Of a stretch of 64,000 nt of DNA, positions 33,955 to 45,660 are shown piece by piece. Positions within the stretch are counted from its first letter, which is position 1. Each line of letters opens with the position of its first letter. The notes under the pieces were generated by a model. That model ran no database searches. It was not told the origin of the DNA and worked only from the letters and a program-made list of their open reading frames with translations. Source of the stretch: Pleurotus djamor. Taxonomy: Eukaryota; Basidiomycota; Agaricomycetes; Agaricales; Pleurotaceae. The translations under genes were made by a program, and so were the position numbers. The stretch is from NCBI GenBank assembly GCA_029747585.1, contig JAPEVF010000058.1, forward strand, positions 62,001 through 126,000, written 5' to 3'.

Positions 33955-34717
33955 TTAGATGTCATCTCCGAATATACTTCGCCCGATTCGCGCCATCTCT
34001 GCAGCGTCGGGATCATAAGATCGAGGATCTGGTCCATTGGAGAGGTTCAGTCCCATTCGGGCGGAGGTATGGATGTAAGCTCGATGAATGGGCTGACTTC
34101 GTCCGATCCTGGAACGCAATTTGATGATTGAGTGTCAGTGCGGAGAAGTGATGCATGTAAAGCACGATCGGGTTGAACCAAAGTGAAACTTACCTACACA
34201 AGTCGCATCGGCAAGGCTCTCTCCCCCTCCCGTGGTGCTCACATCCCCTATCAACACTCTCGAACGCATCAACCCCACAACACGTCCATCTAAACGCAGG
34301 AGGATGATAGTCAAATAACTTTTGTAGATCCCCTCCGAATTCGTTCTCGAACATCTCTTTTATGTGCTCTTCCTCCTCTCCTTTGTAGACACGTCCCCAG
34401 CCCGTCATTTCGTTTGGACAATCCCAAGTGATTAGCTCAAGGTCGCCTTCGTGGAAGGAACCGTCGCCGCATTTTCGGTGCCGATCGTACCATTTTATTG
34501 GAGAGCAGGATCTTTTGTGCGATGACCAGTCGGCTTTCTGACATGCTCGACCTAAAATCGATGCCGTTGTACTCAAATGGCGAAATGCGAGTACAAAGTA
34601 CCAGGAAAACGCACCACAATAGATACGAACCACGCATGAACTACACCGGTAGAATTTCTCGACGTCTTTGCGATCTTTCTGGCAGACTGAGCATGTGAGA
34701 TCGGGGATGCTCGCCAT
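33955..34717 (-). CDS. MYND zinc-finger protein, copy 2
   Basis: Exons 34615-34717, 34194-34551 and 33955-34108 sum to 615 nt and 204 residues, with introns of 63 and 85 nt. The MYND finger shows CSVC, CSSC, YCGRAC, SHKRSC. The middle region (LELITWDCPNEMTGW) precedes the second Cys/His cluster (WTCCGVDAF, GCEHHG, CRCDLC), then the shared C-terminal exon (ARMGLNLSNGPDPRSY) ending FGDDI. The apparent stop at 34190 lies inside the second intron, just after the donor. It has the same architecture as 10927-11653 and 47524-48266. No function can be assigned beyond likely zinc binding and protein interaction. Confidence 0.85.
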
Positions 34718-35085
34718 GATACCTCCTTAGTGTAAGCTTGGTGAGGAGAAGGGGAACAAGGTAAGAGGATATTTTATCTGAGGGCGTCGGATATACTCTA
34801 AGTAGGTGAATATGTGGGTAGCTGTGATTCGATGAGATTGAAGTCAAGCTTGAAGCTTGAAGCCTTGAATTCAAAGGTGATCGTGGGCTTGTTTGACAGC
34901 GCACCAAATCTCAGGGTCGGATCTCAGATATGGTAGGGGTTAATTCGAAGTCTGCGCTCATAACCCCACACGAGAGCATGGGTCTGAGGTCAGGATGAAG
35001 GTTTTGTTTTCATTGGCATCCACTCTATGTACATGACCTGAGCGAGTATCCCAAGACGTCGCGGGGCCACGGACATGATCCGTAT
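34718..35085. other. Intergenic
   Basis: Promoter side of MYND copy 2; no gene seen. Confidence 0.4.
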
Positions 35086-36300
35086 TCAGAGCTTCGACGT
35101 TCGCTGATTCTGAGCGACATTGAAAAGGGGAATGTCAACTTGAATGGTCTTTGATTGTGAAGTGATGTGAGTCTAGAGTAGAAGAGGGATTGTCAGCGAG
35201 AAACATGGTTTGCAATGACCGGGGATGGATTATGAGTATAGAATAAATCTGACTCACAGTGGAACCATCGCCCTGGTGCTTGTAAATCGATACCATACAT
35301 TCTACCGAATAGTAGGTTAGATGATAGATCTAGGTCGTCGATGCAGTGAGGAAGGACAAACCAAAAGAGATACTAGATTTTATAGAATCAACTCGGAAGA
35401 GGGAGAACGAGCCGAACGGGAATAACGTGCTGCTGGGGAGCTAGAATACTCGTTTATTAGATTTGTCTTAGGAGAGCTCAACTGAAAAAGAAGTATGTTT
35501 TCCATACCGATTTCATTATGGTACCCCATTGGACGCCGCTGCCTTGAATCCCACCAATTTGGATCCCATCATCAAGACCGATGTTGTTCTCGTATTGTGC
35601 TGGAAATGTGAACGCCTCAGTTCCATTCTGACGGAACATCTGCATATCTTGGTTGAATACGATCGGATCTGAGTGACCCAAAATTAATTAGCCCGAGTCC
35701 ACCACGATAAAAGAAATGGAAAGAAGAAGGGTGCTGACAATTCGTAGTATCGCCTTGAACGACACCAGTTCCAGAGAGAGGCAACTGGGTTATCGGCTTG
35801 AGACCTGTGAGCGTTGGTGTCACGGTGTATCTGTACTCATACAAAGGCCCGACGGTCGACCCAGACCTAGCGGAACCACTGTGTACTAAAGCAACGTAGA
35901 CGGCGCCGCCGTTCGTCGCGAAGTTCTCGTCTGGGAACGCCCCGACGACGTAGACATAGGCATCGATGCTCCATTGGAGGTATAGATAGTTATGACCAGC
36001 GTATGATACGGGTCCCCAGATGGGTTTGTAGCCCGATTGACTGCGAGTGGTTGTCAAGATGAGACGGTGAGTACTGGCCAAGGAGGAAGTTCCGCGTACA
36101 GACTGAAACCTAGAGTTCCGTAGGGAGGCGTGAGCTTGTTCAAGTATCTGGAGAAGGGAAGTTCTTGGTGGCTACGAGCTTCTTCCTCTTGATGAGCATT
36201 TACGAGGCCGAAACGGAGTGTAGGCTCGTTCTTATCGTCTCTGGGGATTATGGACCCAATGCTTCTGTTCCTGACACGGATCCGCGCGCACTTCTTTCTT
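35086..36300 (-). CDS. Unrecognised SKL-ending protein, copy 4 (5' end unresolved)
   Basis: The most divergent member of the family at 20307-24845. Motifs: PPYGTLGFS, LYLQWSIDAYVYVV, VYVALVHSGSA, QDMQMFRQNGTEAFTF, FPFGSFSLFR and ECMVSIYKHQ. The last exon reads THITSQSKTIQVDIPLF and ends NQRTSKL (stop 35086-35088). The splice positions match those of copy 1. In the coding frame no ATG occurs between the conserved PPYGT exon and an upstream TAG near 36316, so the start must lie in another exon, possibly the basic frame at 36338-36571. That frame repeats the 17-bp sequence ATGCTTCTGTTCCTGAC also found near 36258. The SKL end is kept although much of the protein has diverged. Confidence 0.68.
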
Positions 36301-37479
36301 TCTTTGGAAGTCTTCTAATTCAACTTTCCCCCCGTATTCAGTAATTCAGCTTGCTCAATATAGCCTTATCCGGGAGTTTGTCCTCAATACTTTCAGCCTT
36401 CTTACTTCTTGATCTGCGAACTGGCTTCTTTTGCATGTAGGGTGGGTTTTTACCCTTGATGCTTCTGTTCCTGACCTCTGCTCTGCGCTCCTGCTTTTCG
36501 CGACGGCGGGAGGCTCTCATTCGGCACCTCTTTAATTTGTTTTCTGCATGATAATGTTGTGATAATGACACATTTTATTGACATTTACGATGCGCATCCC
36601 TCCACCGATCTTAGACTCCATTCAGCCATCCCCTACTTCCAAATTCGATGATTCAAAAACGCCGAACATACGTGCCAGTGCTAGAAGATATGTAGAGACT
36701 CAATCAAACCAAAGTGAAGAAATTAGCCTCCAACATACGCGTTCTTTGAGTCGTTCGCACGCTCAATTTGGCGCTCACCTATCTCTTCAGCGTTTGCCCC
36801 ATCCAACCTCTCCCTTCTGTCCGCCTCTTCCCTCCCTTCCATCCACCATCTCTCCCTTCCAGCAAGCCACTCTGCTCCATGAACACACACTCGAGCCTGC
36901 AAGGAAAAGGATGAACACGCATTTTGCTCAATTGAGATGAGAGCGGGAAAATGGCAAAAAGCGGCACGAGGTTTATTTCGGTGAGTGGTCTACATGCATA
37001 CATGATTGGATATGGCTCACACTATGTACAGTTACACTACCCGAACCTCTCAAGTCCTCCCCCGCCTCAATCAGCCACATACTCCCTCCATCCTCGCAAC
37101 CAACCTCAACCACAAAACGGCTGTCAACCACTTTCCGCCCAAGACGCGACCCTTCATCCTTCCACCTACACATACCGCAAGCCGTCAAAGTCAGCAACAC
37201 CGCCCTCGAACCCAATATGAATGACTTGCCAAGGTTTTCAAGTGTTCATGGACGAAAACGGCCATCAAGGGTTTTGTCACCTCCAACGGACCACTCAACC
37301 CCATCTGCTCAACCATACCGCCCCATCCTTTGCTAAACACAAGTCAAAGTGGCGAAAATACTCCCGAAACGACTCGAAACGACTTACCAAGGTTTTTCGG
37401 CTGTTCACGCACGAAAACGGCTTTCAAGAAAATTTCACCCAAAAAGTGATCCTTCGACGACACACGCATTTTTTCATCA
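36301..37479. other. Gene-poor stretch with internal repeats
   Basis: The frame at 36338-36571 (-) is very basic and could be the first exon of the preceding gene. At about 37228 and 37386 two units of about 40 bp, each beginning CCAAGGTTTT and containing GACGAAAACGG or GCACGAAAACGG, lie about 160 bp apart. No gene is supported. Confidence 0.4.
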
Positions 37480-39480
37480 ATCCTTTCGTAAACTCGGCCA
37501 CAGATACCCTGAACACATCGCTCCATGTGGGTATCGTTGCCGGACACGGGTGTTTTGAGGGGGTGGAGATATCGGGCAAGTCGTCCTGGGAAGAAGGGTG
37601 AACAGAGAGTCAGTCAAACAGACACAAGTAGTCGCGTAAATCAATGATAAGTACTCACATATGTTTTCTATACCTCCAATACATCTTTTCCGTTTGTTCT
37701 TTGACACGCCGGAGTGATTTTTGAGGGTGCCGTCTCGGGTAGGTCATGGGTGGATCACTAACATCTTCATTCAGGGACTCGAAATCATGATAGAAGATGC
37801 TCACGAGACATACCTTCAAGGTGCCGACACGTTCCAGCCGAAGGGATAGGTTGCGAACGAGGAAACGCATGATCTACCCTGGAGGGGGGGNAAATCCAAG
37901 AATCAAGAATTCGTGAGTACCGCGTGCAATAACAGCTACGAATCGACTCACATATGTTTCGTATAGGTCCTCCCTTCGTACTCCCGGCAATTCCCTGGCG
38001 TTTCCGACGATTTCAAAAAATTCGACCATGGGGGATGTTCATGGTCGAAATTTCGAAATCTCACCCTACCCTCTCACAAACCTAGGGCCATGTGCGCGTA
38101 TGACGTACGAACACGGCTGTATGGTTCGTTTTAGCCAGCGTTTCGGCGTCCTGGAGTAATCCAAGATTTTCTCCGGCCACCAGAGGAAATGTGCATAGTC
38201 ACATCTAAACCATCCATGTCAGCGACGCCCAAAGTCATTGAAAACGTGCAAGGAACACGTACCTCGAAGGGACAACAAGAACCTAAGCGAACCATCCCGA
38301 TTTGATGCCGCAATTCAGCATTTTAGTCGCGCAGCCGAGGTATGGATGGAATTTTCGAGGGTCGTGCTAGCCTCTCGCAAACTCAGGTAAAGGTGACGAG
38401 ATGTGTTGGGAATCTGGGGATATGGTTGAATTTGGGCAGAAATTCGGGGTTGTGGAGATATTCAAGGATTTGTAACGCGGTGAGGGGAGAATCAAAGGTA
38501 ACGTCTGCGATATTGATTTCAGTGAGGTATTGGCGATGCTGAATGATGACTAGATGACGTACCTTTGATTTTCGGCAAGAACCAACCCTGTCCATCAACA
38601 TTCGAGTTGTAAATCAAGATTTTGGTCGACTGGGGTGGCCTTGACTGACTTGTCATTAACCCATCCTACCCTCTTTTCAACTCGGCTGGACACGCGCATG
38701 GGACCCAGAACTTGTCAGGGCCCGGTAAATCATCATAGACAACGTAGGGATGACGTACCGTGATAACGGAAACGATCAGCGAACCGTTCTTCCAAGGTTC
38801 GAGTGGGGAAACTCAACATTCTGTCAGAATGGGTGAAAATGCGAAAATCGTGATTAGTGAGTGCCAGAGTCATTTCAGCGAATCAGGAACACTTACTTTA
38901 TTATTCCAGCCCATCAACGCTTCTTCTCCTCACCCTATACCGGCCATTTTCGGCGATTCAGGATTTTCGGCACGAGGAAATGGGTCATACCGCAAATTCT
39001 GAAATCTAAGACTAGCCCTTTGTAAACTCGGCCAAGGGTGCGCCAGTGACGTAGAAGCATGAGGACGTACGAATTATCCATCAAGATAGCGAACTGTGTT
39101 GTCAGTTCAAGTTTTTCAGATTGGTCGCTGGGAAACTTCAAACATCGACCTAGATCACTCAATATCAACGTCAGCTTCGTAACCTTGGGACAATGTCGGT
39201 GTATGACGTACCTGCCAGGGGCGTATGGTCGTAACCGGTCCAAATGAGCCTGTGGGGAGGAACGGACGACTTTTCTCCGAGGAGGAGAGTTGAGGCCAGC
39301 GCCGTCAGAAGTCGGTGTACCCTTTCGCAACCTCGGTCGTAGATAGCCCAATGACGTATGAGCATGGGGGTATAAGCTGCGTTGATCAGCGTAAACAATT
39401 GCAATTGTAAATCTGCGATTTGCGGGGTAGAGGTGAGTTTCGGATGTTTTGACAAGAAAAGGTTTAGTACTCACCTCCGC
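37480..39480 (-). repeat. Degenerate array of exon-like repeat units
   Basis: Five units contain variants of CCCTTTCGYAAACTCGGCC on the + strand, at about 37480, 38063, 38369, 39017 and 39320. Each is followed by a GATACCC- or GACGTAC-like segment and flanked by splice-like ACTCAC or GTACC signals that fit minus-strand introns. A sixth unit at 51546 lies in the core of the palindromic element. Translated on the minus strand, several units read like PTWSDVFRVSVAEFTKG. They look like duplicated exons of a decayed gene; I could not assemble one frame. Confidence 0.5.
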
Positions 39481-40035
39481 CACTTGTAGCCTTCGAATCA
39501 GGTCGGTAAGTTGTATACCCTTACGGCCCTATGCGTACCGTATAGCTCCGCTATAGCTGGGATCAGCTATGGTGAGATTTTGTGCCGGAAGAGGGAAATG
39601 AGAAAGACCGGAGATTTGTGAGTAAATGATCACTGAACCGCAATGAATCCACTCACATGTCATTCTAAGACAGCCGGGAACCATTCCACACCGGTCTGAA
39701 CTGTTTCGCTTGGCTCTTCGAGCTGGAAACTTGAACGTTCAAGACAGGACTCACCGAGGACTATAGGTTCTCATCGCAAACGACCCTGTTCCATCGCCGA
39801 GAGCCTTCGTCACTGGACATGGGATGGAAGGCCTAAAATAGGCAGGAGGTGTAGGCAGATGGGGATGAGTAAGTGTACTCGAGGTCGTTGGTGAGATGGA
39901 GATGATGTAGAAGCCTGGAAACAAGGTGAGTGGACGTATCCAGCCACTCCCTCTCCTCTACGCGTCTTGATTCTCACTCCATTAGCTCTTCTACATCAAC
40001 GCTAATCCGATAGAACCAGCTTTGCCGCCGGGAGG

Positions 40036-40932
40036 ATGCATGACATTGATGTGTCGGACGCGAGAACTCTGAGGCAACAGAAGCGAAGTGAGTACAGATC
40101 CCATGGAATCAAGTACAGCACTCACTTACCCTTCATACTAGACCGCTTCGTCTGCCTTTTCTGCCCCCCGGTCGCTTACCGTCATTGCACAAGTCCCAGT
40201 CATGCGCCTGTCATCCCCTCCCCCCAAATTCAACTTCTCCAACTCAAATCATCACCCATCCTTCTCAAAATATGTCATATACCAAGTCACGCACTCGACC
40301 AACGCGATACTCCGCTCCGACTGGTGGGAAAAGGTGTATTAGGTGGTGAAAATCCACAGGTGCAAGTACCTAAGCCTACTTATGGTATGTTTCTCTTTCC
40401 TAGAACATGCGCAGACAACTTACCTTCGCTCTAGCACCCTATTCCACTAAGTCCCCACTGTTCACTAGCCTATCCGCGCTCCCAACAGTCAGCCGACACT
40501 TTCTCTCTTCCCCACACCCCCTTCCCCACATCATCATCCAAATACGATTTCGAGCTAAACGAAGCGAGCTACAGCAAGTCCATCAGTACCTAACCAACAT
40601 ATCACAAGGGCGAGACGATCGATGCAGCCGTTGTTAAGATATCTGATGCAGATATCTCACGCGGTTGGTCGAGCCGGCTATGTCGAAAAATGAGAACGGT
40701 AAGTTTCCCTTAGTTTTTTCTTTCAAGTAGAAAGCATATAACCGACTTACCTGAACTTGTAGACGTGCGCACCCGCGATCTCGATGTTTCTGGACCCATT
40801 TTCAGCATCGTCGCAGATACTCTTTTACCTCCCGCCCCCCGGAACACCAACCTCCGAAACCGTCGCTCAAAGCTTCAACGAGATGCTCTAGAGGACGCCC
40901 ATCAACGCATAAACACGACTGAAGAATGCTAA
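40036..40932 (+). pseudogene. Possible decayed multi-exon gene
   Basis: An ATG frame (MHDIDVSDARTLRQQKR) runs into a good donor (GTGAGT) at about 40088. Later coding-like pieces include KYDFELNEASYSKS and, after an intron ending CTTGTAG near 40760, LFYLPPPGTPTSETVAQSFNEM. Joining them needs at least one in-frame stop. No family recognised; low confidence. Confidence 0.25.
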
Positions 40933-41299
40933 GGCGAACCGTGCAGCCGTTCCGGAGTGGTTTGAGGTCATAGGTTGAGTCGGCTATCCAGAAAATTGAA
41001 AACAGTTCGTTTTCGTCCGTTCATTTTGCTCTTTAAAGTTTATGATTGATGTACTGTATACATTAGACATGTGTAGCCGACGCTTTGAGGTCATCGGATC
41101 CGTTTCGAGCGAGCTGGAAAAAATCCAGCCGCGGTGAGCGGGACCAATCAAAACATCAAAGCCAATGGACATACTGTTGGGATAGAGCAGGGATATGGTA
41201 CACGAAGACGTGTGTAGGCTGCCGCGTGGTCGTGAGGTGCAGCTGTTAAGGAATGGGTGATTTTGTGTCAAAGCGGCTGGGGCAGAAAAAGGTGGATTT

Positions 41300-42230
41300 G
41301 AATGGTTTTCGTGTCATTGGGGACACTATTTTTCATGCCATTTTCTTTTATCTAGCTTTTTCTCTCACACCCTCGGAGCACACGGCGGTGCCGACTATCT
41401 GGATACATAATCTCTTCCCCTCTGTGCAACGCTTCTCAACCGCGCCACCACCTCTCGCCGTCTTCCTCCATTCGTGGCCCATTTCGTCGCACGCCTGCGG
41501 AGGCGTTGGAAATGATCCTTTGTGATGGCAAATCCACTGTACTTGTAAGTTCGCCCTTCATCATCCTCTCGTTTTTCCTGTTCTTATATAGATCCTTTCC
41601 CACTAGTTTTAACCCCGCGCATTTGTGTCCGACGCCCGTCCATGGCTCACAGCCTTCCCTCTGATGGTAAGCTAGTTTTATTTTCCTATCCTTGTCTTGT
41701 TCCTCATGTACATTCCCTTTTCTCAGCCCTTTGATTGTCATTCTAGGCGTCGCTGGCTATGTTTGTCCACAGTCCCTTCGTGACCCTTCTTGACTGCGCC
41801 ACCAGCGCCGTTTGTGATTCCCAGCTACTTCCATGGTAACTTTTCTCCTTGTTGGGCATTCTATTCTCGTTTCTCATTTGTAGTTTTCCTTTCTAGTCTC
41901 ACCTTTGACGCTTTAGGGTATACCGCACCGCCGACTATTGTCTGGCACCTCCCTGTCTTCGCATCCCTTCTCGACCGCGCCATCAGCGCCATGTCCCTTT
42001 CATGAATAGTCCCTGTTATCTCTGGTTGCTGTCGTGGTAAGTTCTCCTTTTGTTGGTCATTCTCATCTTGTTTCTCATGTGTCATTTTCTTTTCTAGTCT
42101 TATTTTCGACGTTACGGGGTACACGGTACTGCCGACTGTGTTTCTACATAGTCTGGCACCTCCCCTCTCTTCGCGTCCCCTCTCGACCGCGCCACTAACC
42201 ACCTCAAGACCCCTCTACCATGTCTATCGA
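41300..42230 (+). repeat. Tandem exon-intron-like units
   Basis: At least three units share a GCCGACTRT...CTGGCACCTCCC...CTTCGC...CTCGACCGCGCCA pattern, at about 41390, 41930 and 42130. Between units are intron-like stretches beginning GGTAAGTT and ending TTTTCTAG. Similar pieces recur near 41630 and 41790. The repeat is degenerate and no continuous frame survives. Confidence 0.45.
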
Positions 42231-42439
42231 GTGTGTTGCAAGACGTTTGGGGTTTCGAAGGTCACCGTAACCATGTTTCGCCACCAACTGCCTTCCCCCT
42301 GAAATGTCCCCTTGTCCCCTCTCCCATTCTTGACGACTATCCGCCTTTTCTCATCCCCCTTCTAGACCACCCTCGTTCCCCGTATACGGCACGGCTGGCA
42401 GCCCTACCTACAAGACCCTCACAAAGAAATTGGTCATGC

Positions 42440-42910
42440 CCATNATNCGACGGAANTCNNANNANATCCAGCCCAAATTTTGCCTGTCGGTCGCGGGATT
42501 GGAATTGGCGGATTTGGTGGAGGATTTGATGTTGAAGCTCTTGAGGGACAAAGTCTTGAGAGAGATGGGAAGGGAGGAAGTGGAGGGAGGGAGGCGAGAG
42601 GATGGGAGGCNAGAGGATGGGAGGCGGAGGGAGGAAGGGAGGGAAACAGAGAGGAAGGGAGCTCAAACGATACGTGTTTTGCAATGCGAGAATCGGCAAG
42701 ACGGAGGACGAAATCAACAAGAGAGGTACATCGAGGAGGGCAGTCGGAGGCGGTGATGGTGATGATGATGGTGGTGGTGGTCAGAAAAGAACAGGGCCAA
42801 CACATCCCTATCTTTGGTGATCGGCGCCTCTCAACTTCTTCCCGCCGACTTCAAGCACACACACAAAATCCTATGTACGTTCCATACGCCCCTCCTCGTT
42901 CATGAAACAA
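42440..42910. other. Low-quality low-complexity region
   Basis: Nine Ns at 42444-42611 sit beside a purine-rich GGAGG run and a GGTGAT/GGTGGT run. Frames crossing it on both strands are compositional. The consensus here cannot be trusted. Confidence 0.6.
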
Positions 42911-43059
42911 ATCATCAATATATGATATACTCACGTGCTCGACGACAGGCATACTTCGCGACGCATCGGATGGTCTGGCGTCCGATAACTTTCATCTAAG
43001 CAAACGCAGGTTGAGTACGCAGCGAATCATCAATAACCAAAGATACTGACCATACCATC

Positions 43060-43490
43060 CCTTTCTCCTTCAATGTAGGTCCATCCGCATGCTGCGTATG
43101 AGCTCATGTACCCAGCGTCACCAACCTCGACGATCTCGACGCCATGAGCCTAAATAAAAGGCAACGCAAAGGTTAGTCCCTTCGTAACAATAACCCATCC
43201 ATCTGAAAAGCTTACCAAGTGTTTTTTCGTGCATAGTGACGAGATCGTTTACATGGCCAGGGGTGGGCTGGAGACCTTGTTGACAATGTCAGCTCGGTCG
43301 GTCGAGCACAAGATTCTGTGGAGTAGGTTGCATGGAGGTGAGTAAGATAGCGGCACCATGGGTCGAAATGAATGGCTCACGCGTCGATTAGGGAGGGCCA
43401 GCGACGACAACAAGCTTAGGTCGCCTGTGAACTCAAGCAACCACAAGGAAGGATCAAGATGACCCATGGCGACAACGTCCACGACGCCGA
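43060..43490 (-). pseudogene. Possible gene fragment
   Basis: Two minus-strand stretches look coding: GLQPTPGHVNDLVTMHEKTL (about 43208-43275) and GVEIVEVGDAGYMSSYAA followed by CGWTYIEGERDGM (about 43055-43155). They are separated by a good intron (GTAAGC...ATTTAG), but the splice changes frame, so the gene appears broken. Family unknown. Confidence 0.25.
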
Positions 43491-43499
43491 ATGAACACG

Positions 43500-45149
43500 G
43501 GTGGACGTGTTGGTGGTGGTGGGGTAAGGAAGGAAAGGAGGGAGGGAAGAAAGAAAAGTGGGTCCTTTCTTTCCCTTTTCCCTTCTTCTCCTCCCTCCCT
43601 CTTTCTCAAATTCTCATCGGCCGCCTGCACAGCACCCCGAAAAAATAAATAAACTGGAGCCGCGTCAAGTAAGCTTCACCGCAGTAACCGCAATCTACGC
43701 GCAACATTCCTCACGATCATTGAAAATAATTTAATCAAGCCGTTCTCAATCAATATCCGGGGTGACTTCTTCGCTACAACGCTTTGAGGGTGCGTATTGT
43801 GTGTGTAGCTTTTGATGGTACCTTGATACATACGTATTTACTCAACCTGACATTTCTTCTAGTGTATTTGGTTTTTGCTTCTCCTCTACAGTTATCCTAC
43901 GTGATGTGTATCTGTTGCTGAAGCGTCTGGACCGTAGGGTAGTGCTCACGCGACGTGGTTTCATTAGGCTATCATCGTGAATACAATACTGGTTCCCTAC
44001 TATGCGTCATGAGAGTTAACGGTTGCGTCAACTTATCGACGTCGCTGACTATCGGCACCGAATGCGAATGAAAGAAGGACATAACACTCACGGACCTCTT
44101 GCGGGTGATGGATGGTGGAGACTGCGCGAACGACGAACGTTGCGAATGCAGGACGGCCAAAGACATGTCATGGGCAGTTGTCAAGTTAGGGGGCAAAACT
44201 GGAAGTGGTGGAATACCTCGGAGCTAAGAAGGGTATAAGGTGAGTTTCTTTTTGATTTTGATATGGCAATCCTTTTACCTTTTTTGTAACTGTCAAAGTA
44301 ACATTCACAGTAACGTACCTCTCAACGAAGACCCCCCAATACCCAGTAGAGATACATTCCGACCACTTTCGACTCACTGATCCAATCAAGAATTCGTATG
44401 ACTTGTTTACTTTCATCAAAGCTTATCTCCTTTGGCAGAGTGTTGGGAAGGTTTGGTACGACTGTGATGTGTTCTAGACGTCACGTAGGATAACCTCAAG
44501 ATGAATGAATCAGTGAGCTAGGAGTAGACTCAGGGCCCCGCCCGTCGTCACTCACGATGCCCAACATTTCCAAAGATAGGCATGTCAGCTCGGACATATC
44601 AAACTTCGGTCGATGCTTTGAGTTGCGCCTGCTGTCGTACATGAAGTCGGCCATACATTGCACACGATGCTGTCGCTTGGGATCAAGTCAGGTATCAATT
44701 GCAATTTTGATTTGGGGAAGGAACACTTTGTTTCGGTTCGGGGAAACACTTTTGATTGAGCGCTCGCTGAGTCAGAACAAGCGCCCGTGTTCAAGCCAAT
44801 CAGAGGCATCGGGGCCTGTTGAACTCTTCTCTCTCTCCCTCTTTCTCCCTCCCTCCCATGCTCGATATTGCGAGTGGAGTGCAGACTGCGCGTTTACTTC
44901 TGGCTCTGCACTTGATGTAGGCCCGACTGTCGCGCAACTTGCCTCCCAGATGCAGTGGATGGCCGACGAGGGAATGGGAAGGTTACATCGTACTCTAGAA
45001 CACTACGAGACCGTTTTCGGTGGGGTTTCCAGCTACTGGCTTACTTCTGGGGCTGTTCTGACTTGAATACTACCTCGCTACAGCTACCCCACCTATTTGT
45101 GGCCTCTCCTCTGCCTGATCCCTGAACCCCCACCTGCCTAGGGTACAAC
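43500..45149. other. Gene-poor stretch
   Basis: Short frames only, including 44557-45066 (+), without motifs. A purine-rich then pyrimidine-rich switch lies at 43500-43620. Nothing else supported. Confidence 0.4.
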
Positions 45150-45660
45150 CGTACAACGAGGAAACCTATGTCATTCTTGGTGAGTTGTGTACCCTACCCA
45201 TTGATTTTGGGGTCATTCTGACTCAAAATTTAGCTTGCTATGATGCCCCGCAGCTTTCGGGACCTCTGCTAATGCAGGAAACCCTGTACAAGCCTCTCTC
45301 ACGCGATGGGTACAGATTATGTTGATTTCGGTGAGTCACCTATCTCTTTCTCCTATTGTTTCGAGCTGCCCTGACACACATTATAGCCTAATGTACTACC
45401 CCACCCACTTCACTGTCCCTCCTCAGTGGAAACATGGGTGATGGGCTTTCTCGGTTGTACGACGAGGAGACCCATGTCGTTCTCAGTGAGTTCTACACCC
45501 TGCACCTTGATACTGGGGTCGTTCTAACTCAATTGTCAGCTCATTATACTGTCCCACAACTTTCGAGATCCCTGCTCATACATGAGACCCTGTACCGACC
45601 CCAGTCACGTGCGATGGGCATGGATCACGTCGATTTCAGTGAGTAAGCTACCTATTCCCT
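45150..45660 (+). repeat. Two tandem units about 305 bp apart
   Basis: One unit from about 45150 and one from about 45455 share GAGGARACCYATGTCRTTCT, then GTGAGTT, TTTTGGGGTC or TACTGGGGTC, CAGCTTTCGGGACC or CAACTTTCGAGATCC, GAAACCCTGTAC or GAGACCCTGTAC, and a GATTTCRGTGAGT end. Each looks like an exon with a donor. Partial copies lie near 44960 and 45765. Confidence 0.5.

Noticed and set aside
42337..42905. Overlapping Pro/Ser- and Gly/Glu-rich frames
   Set aside because: They cross nine Ns and purine-rich simple sequence; composition explains them.
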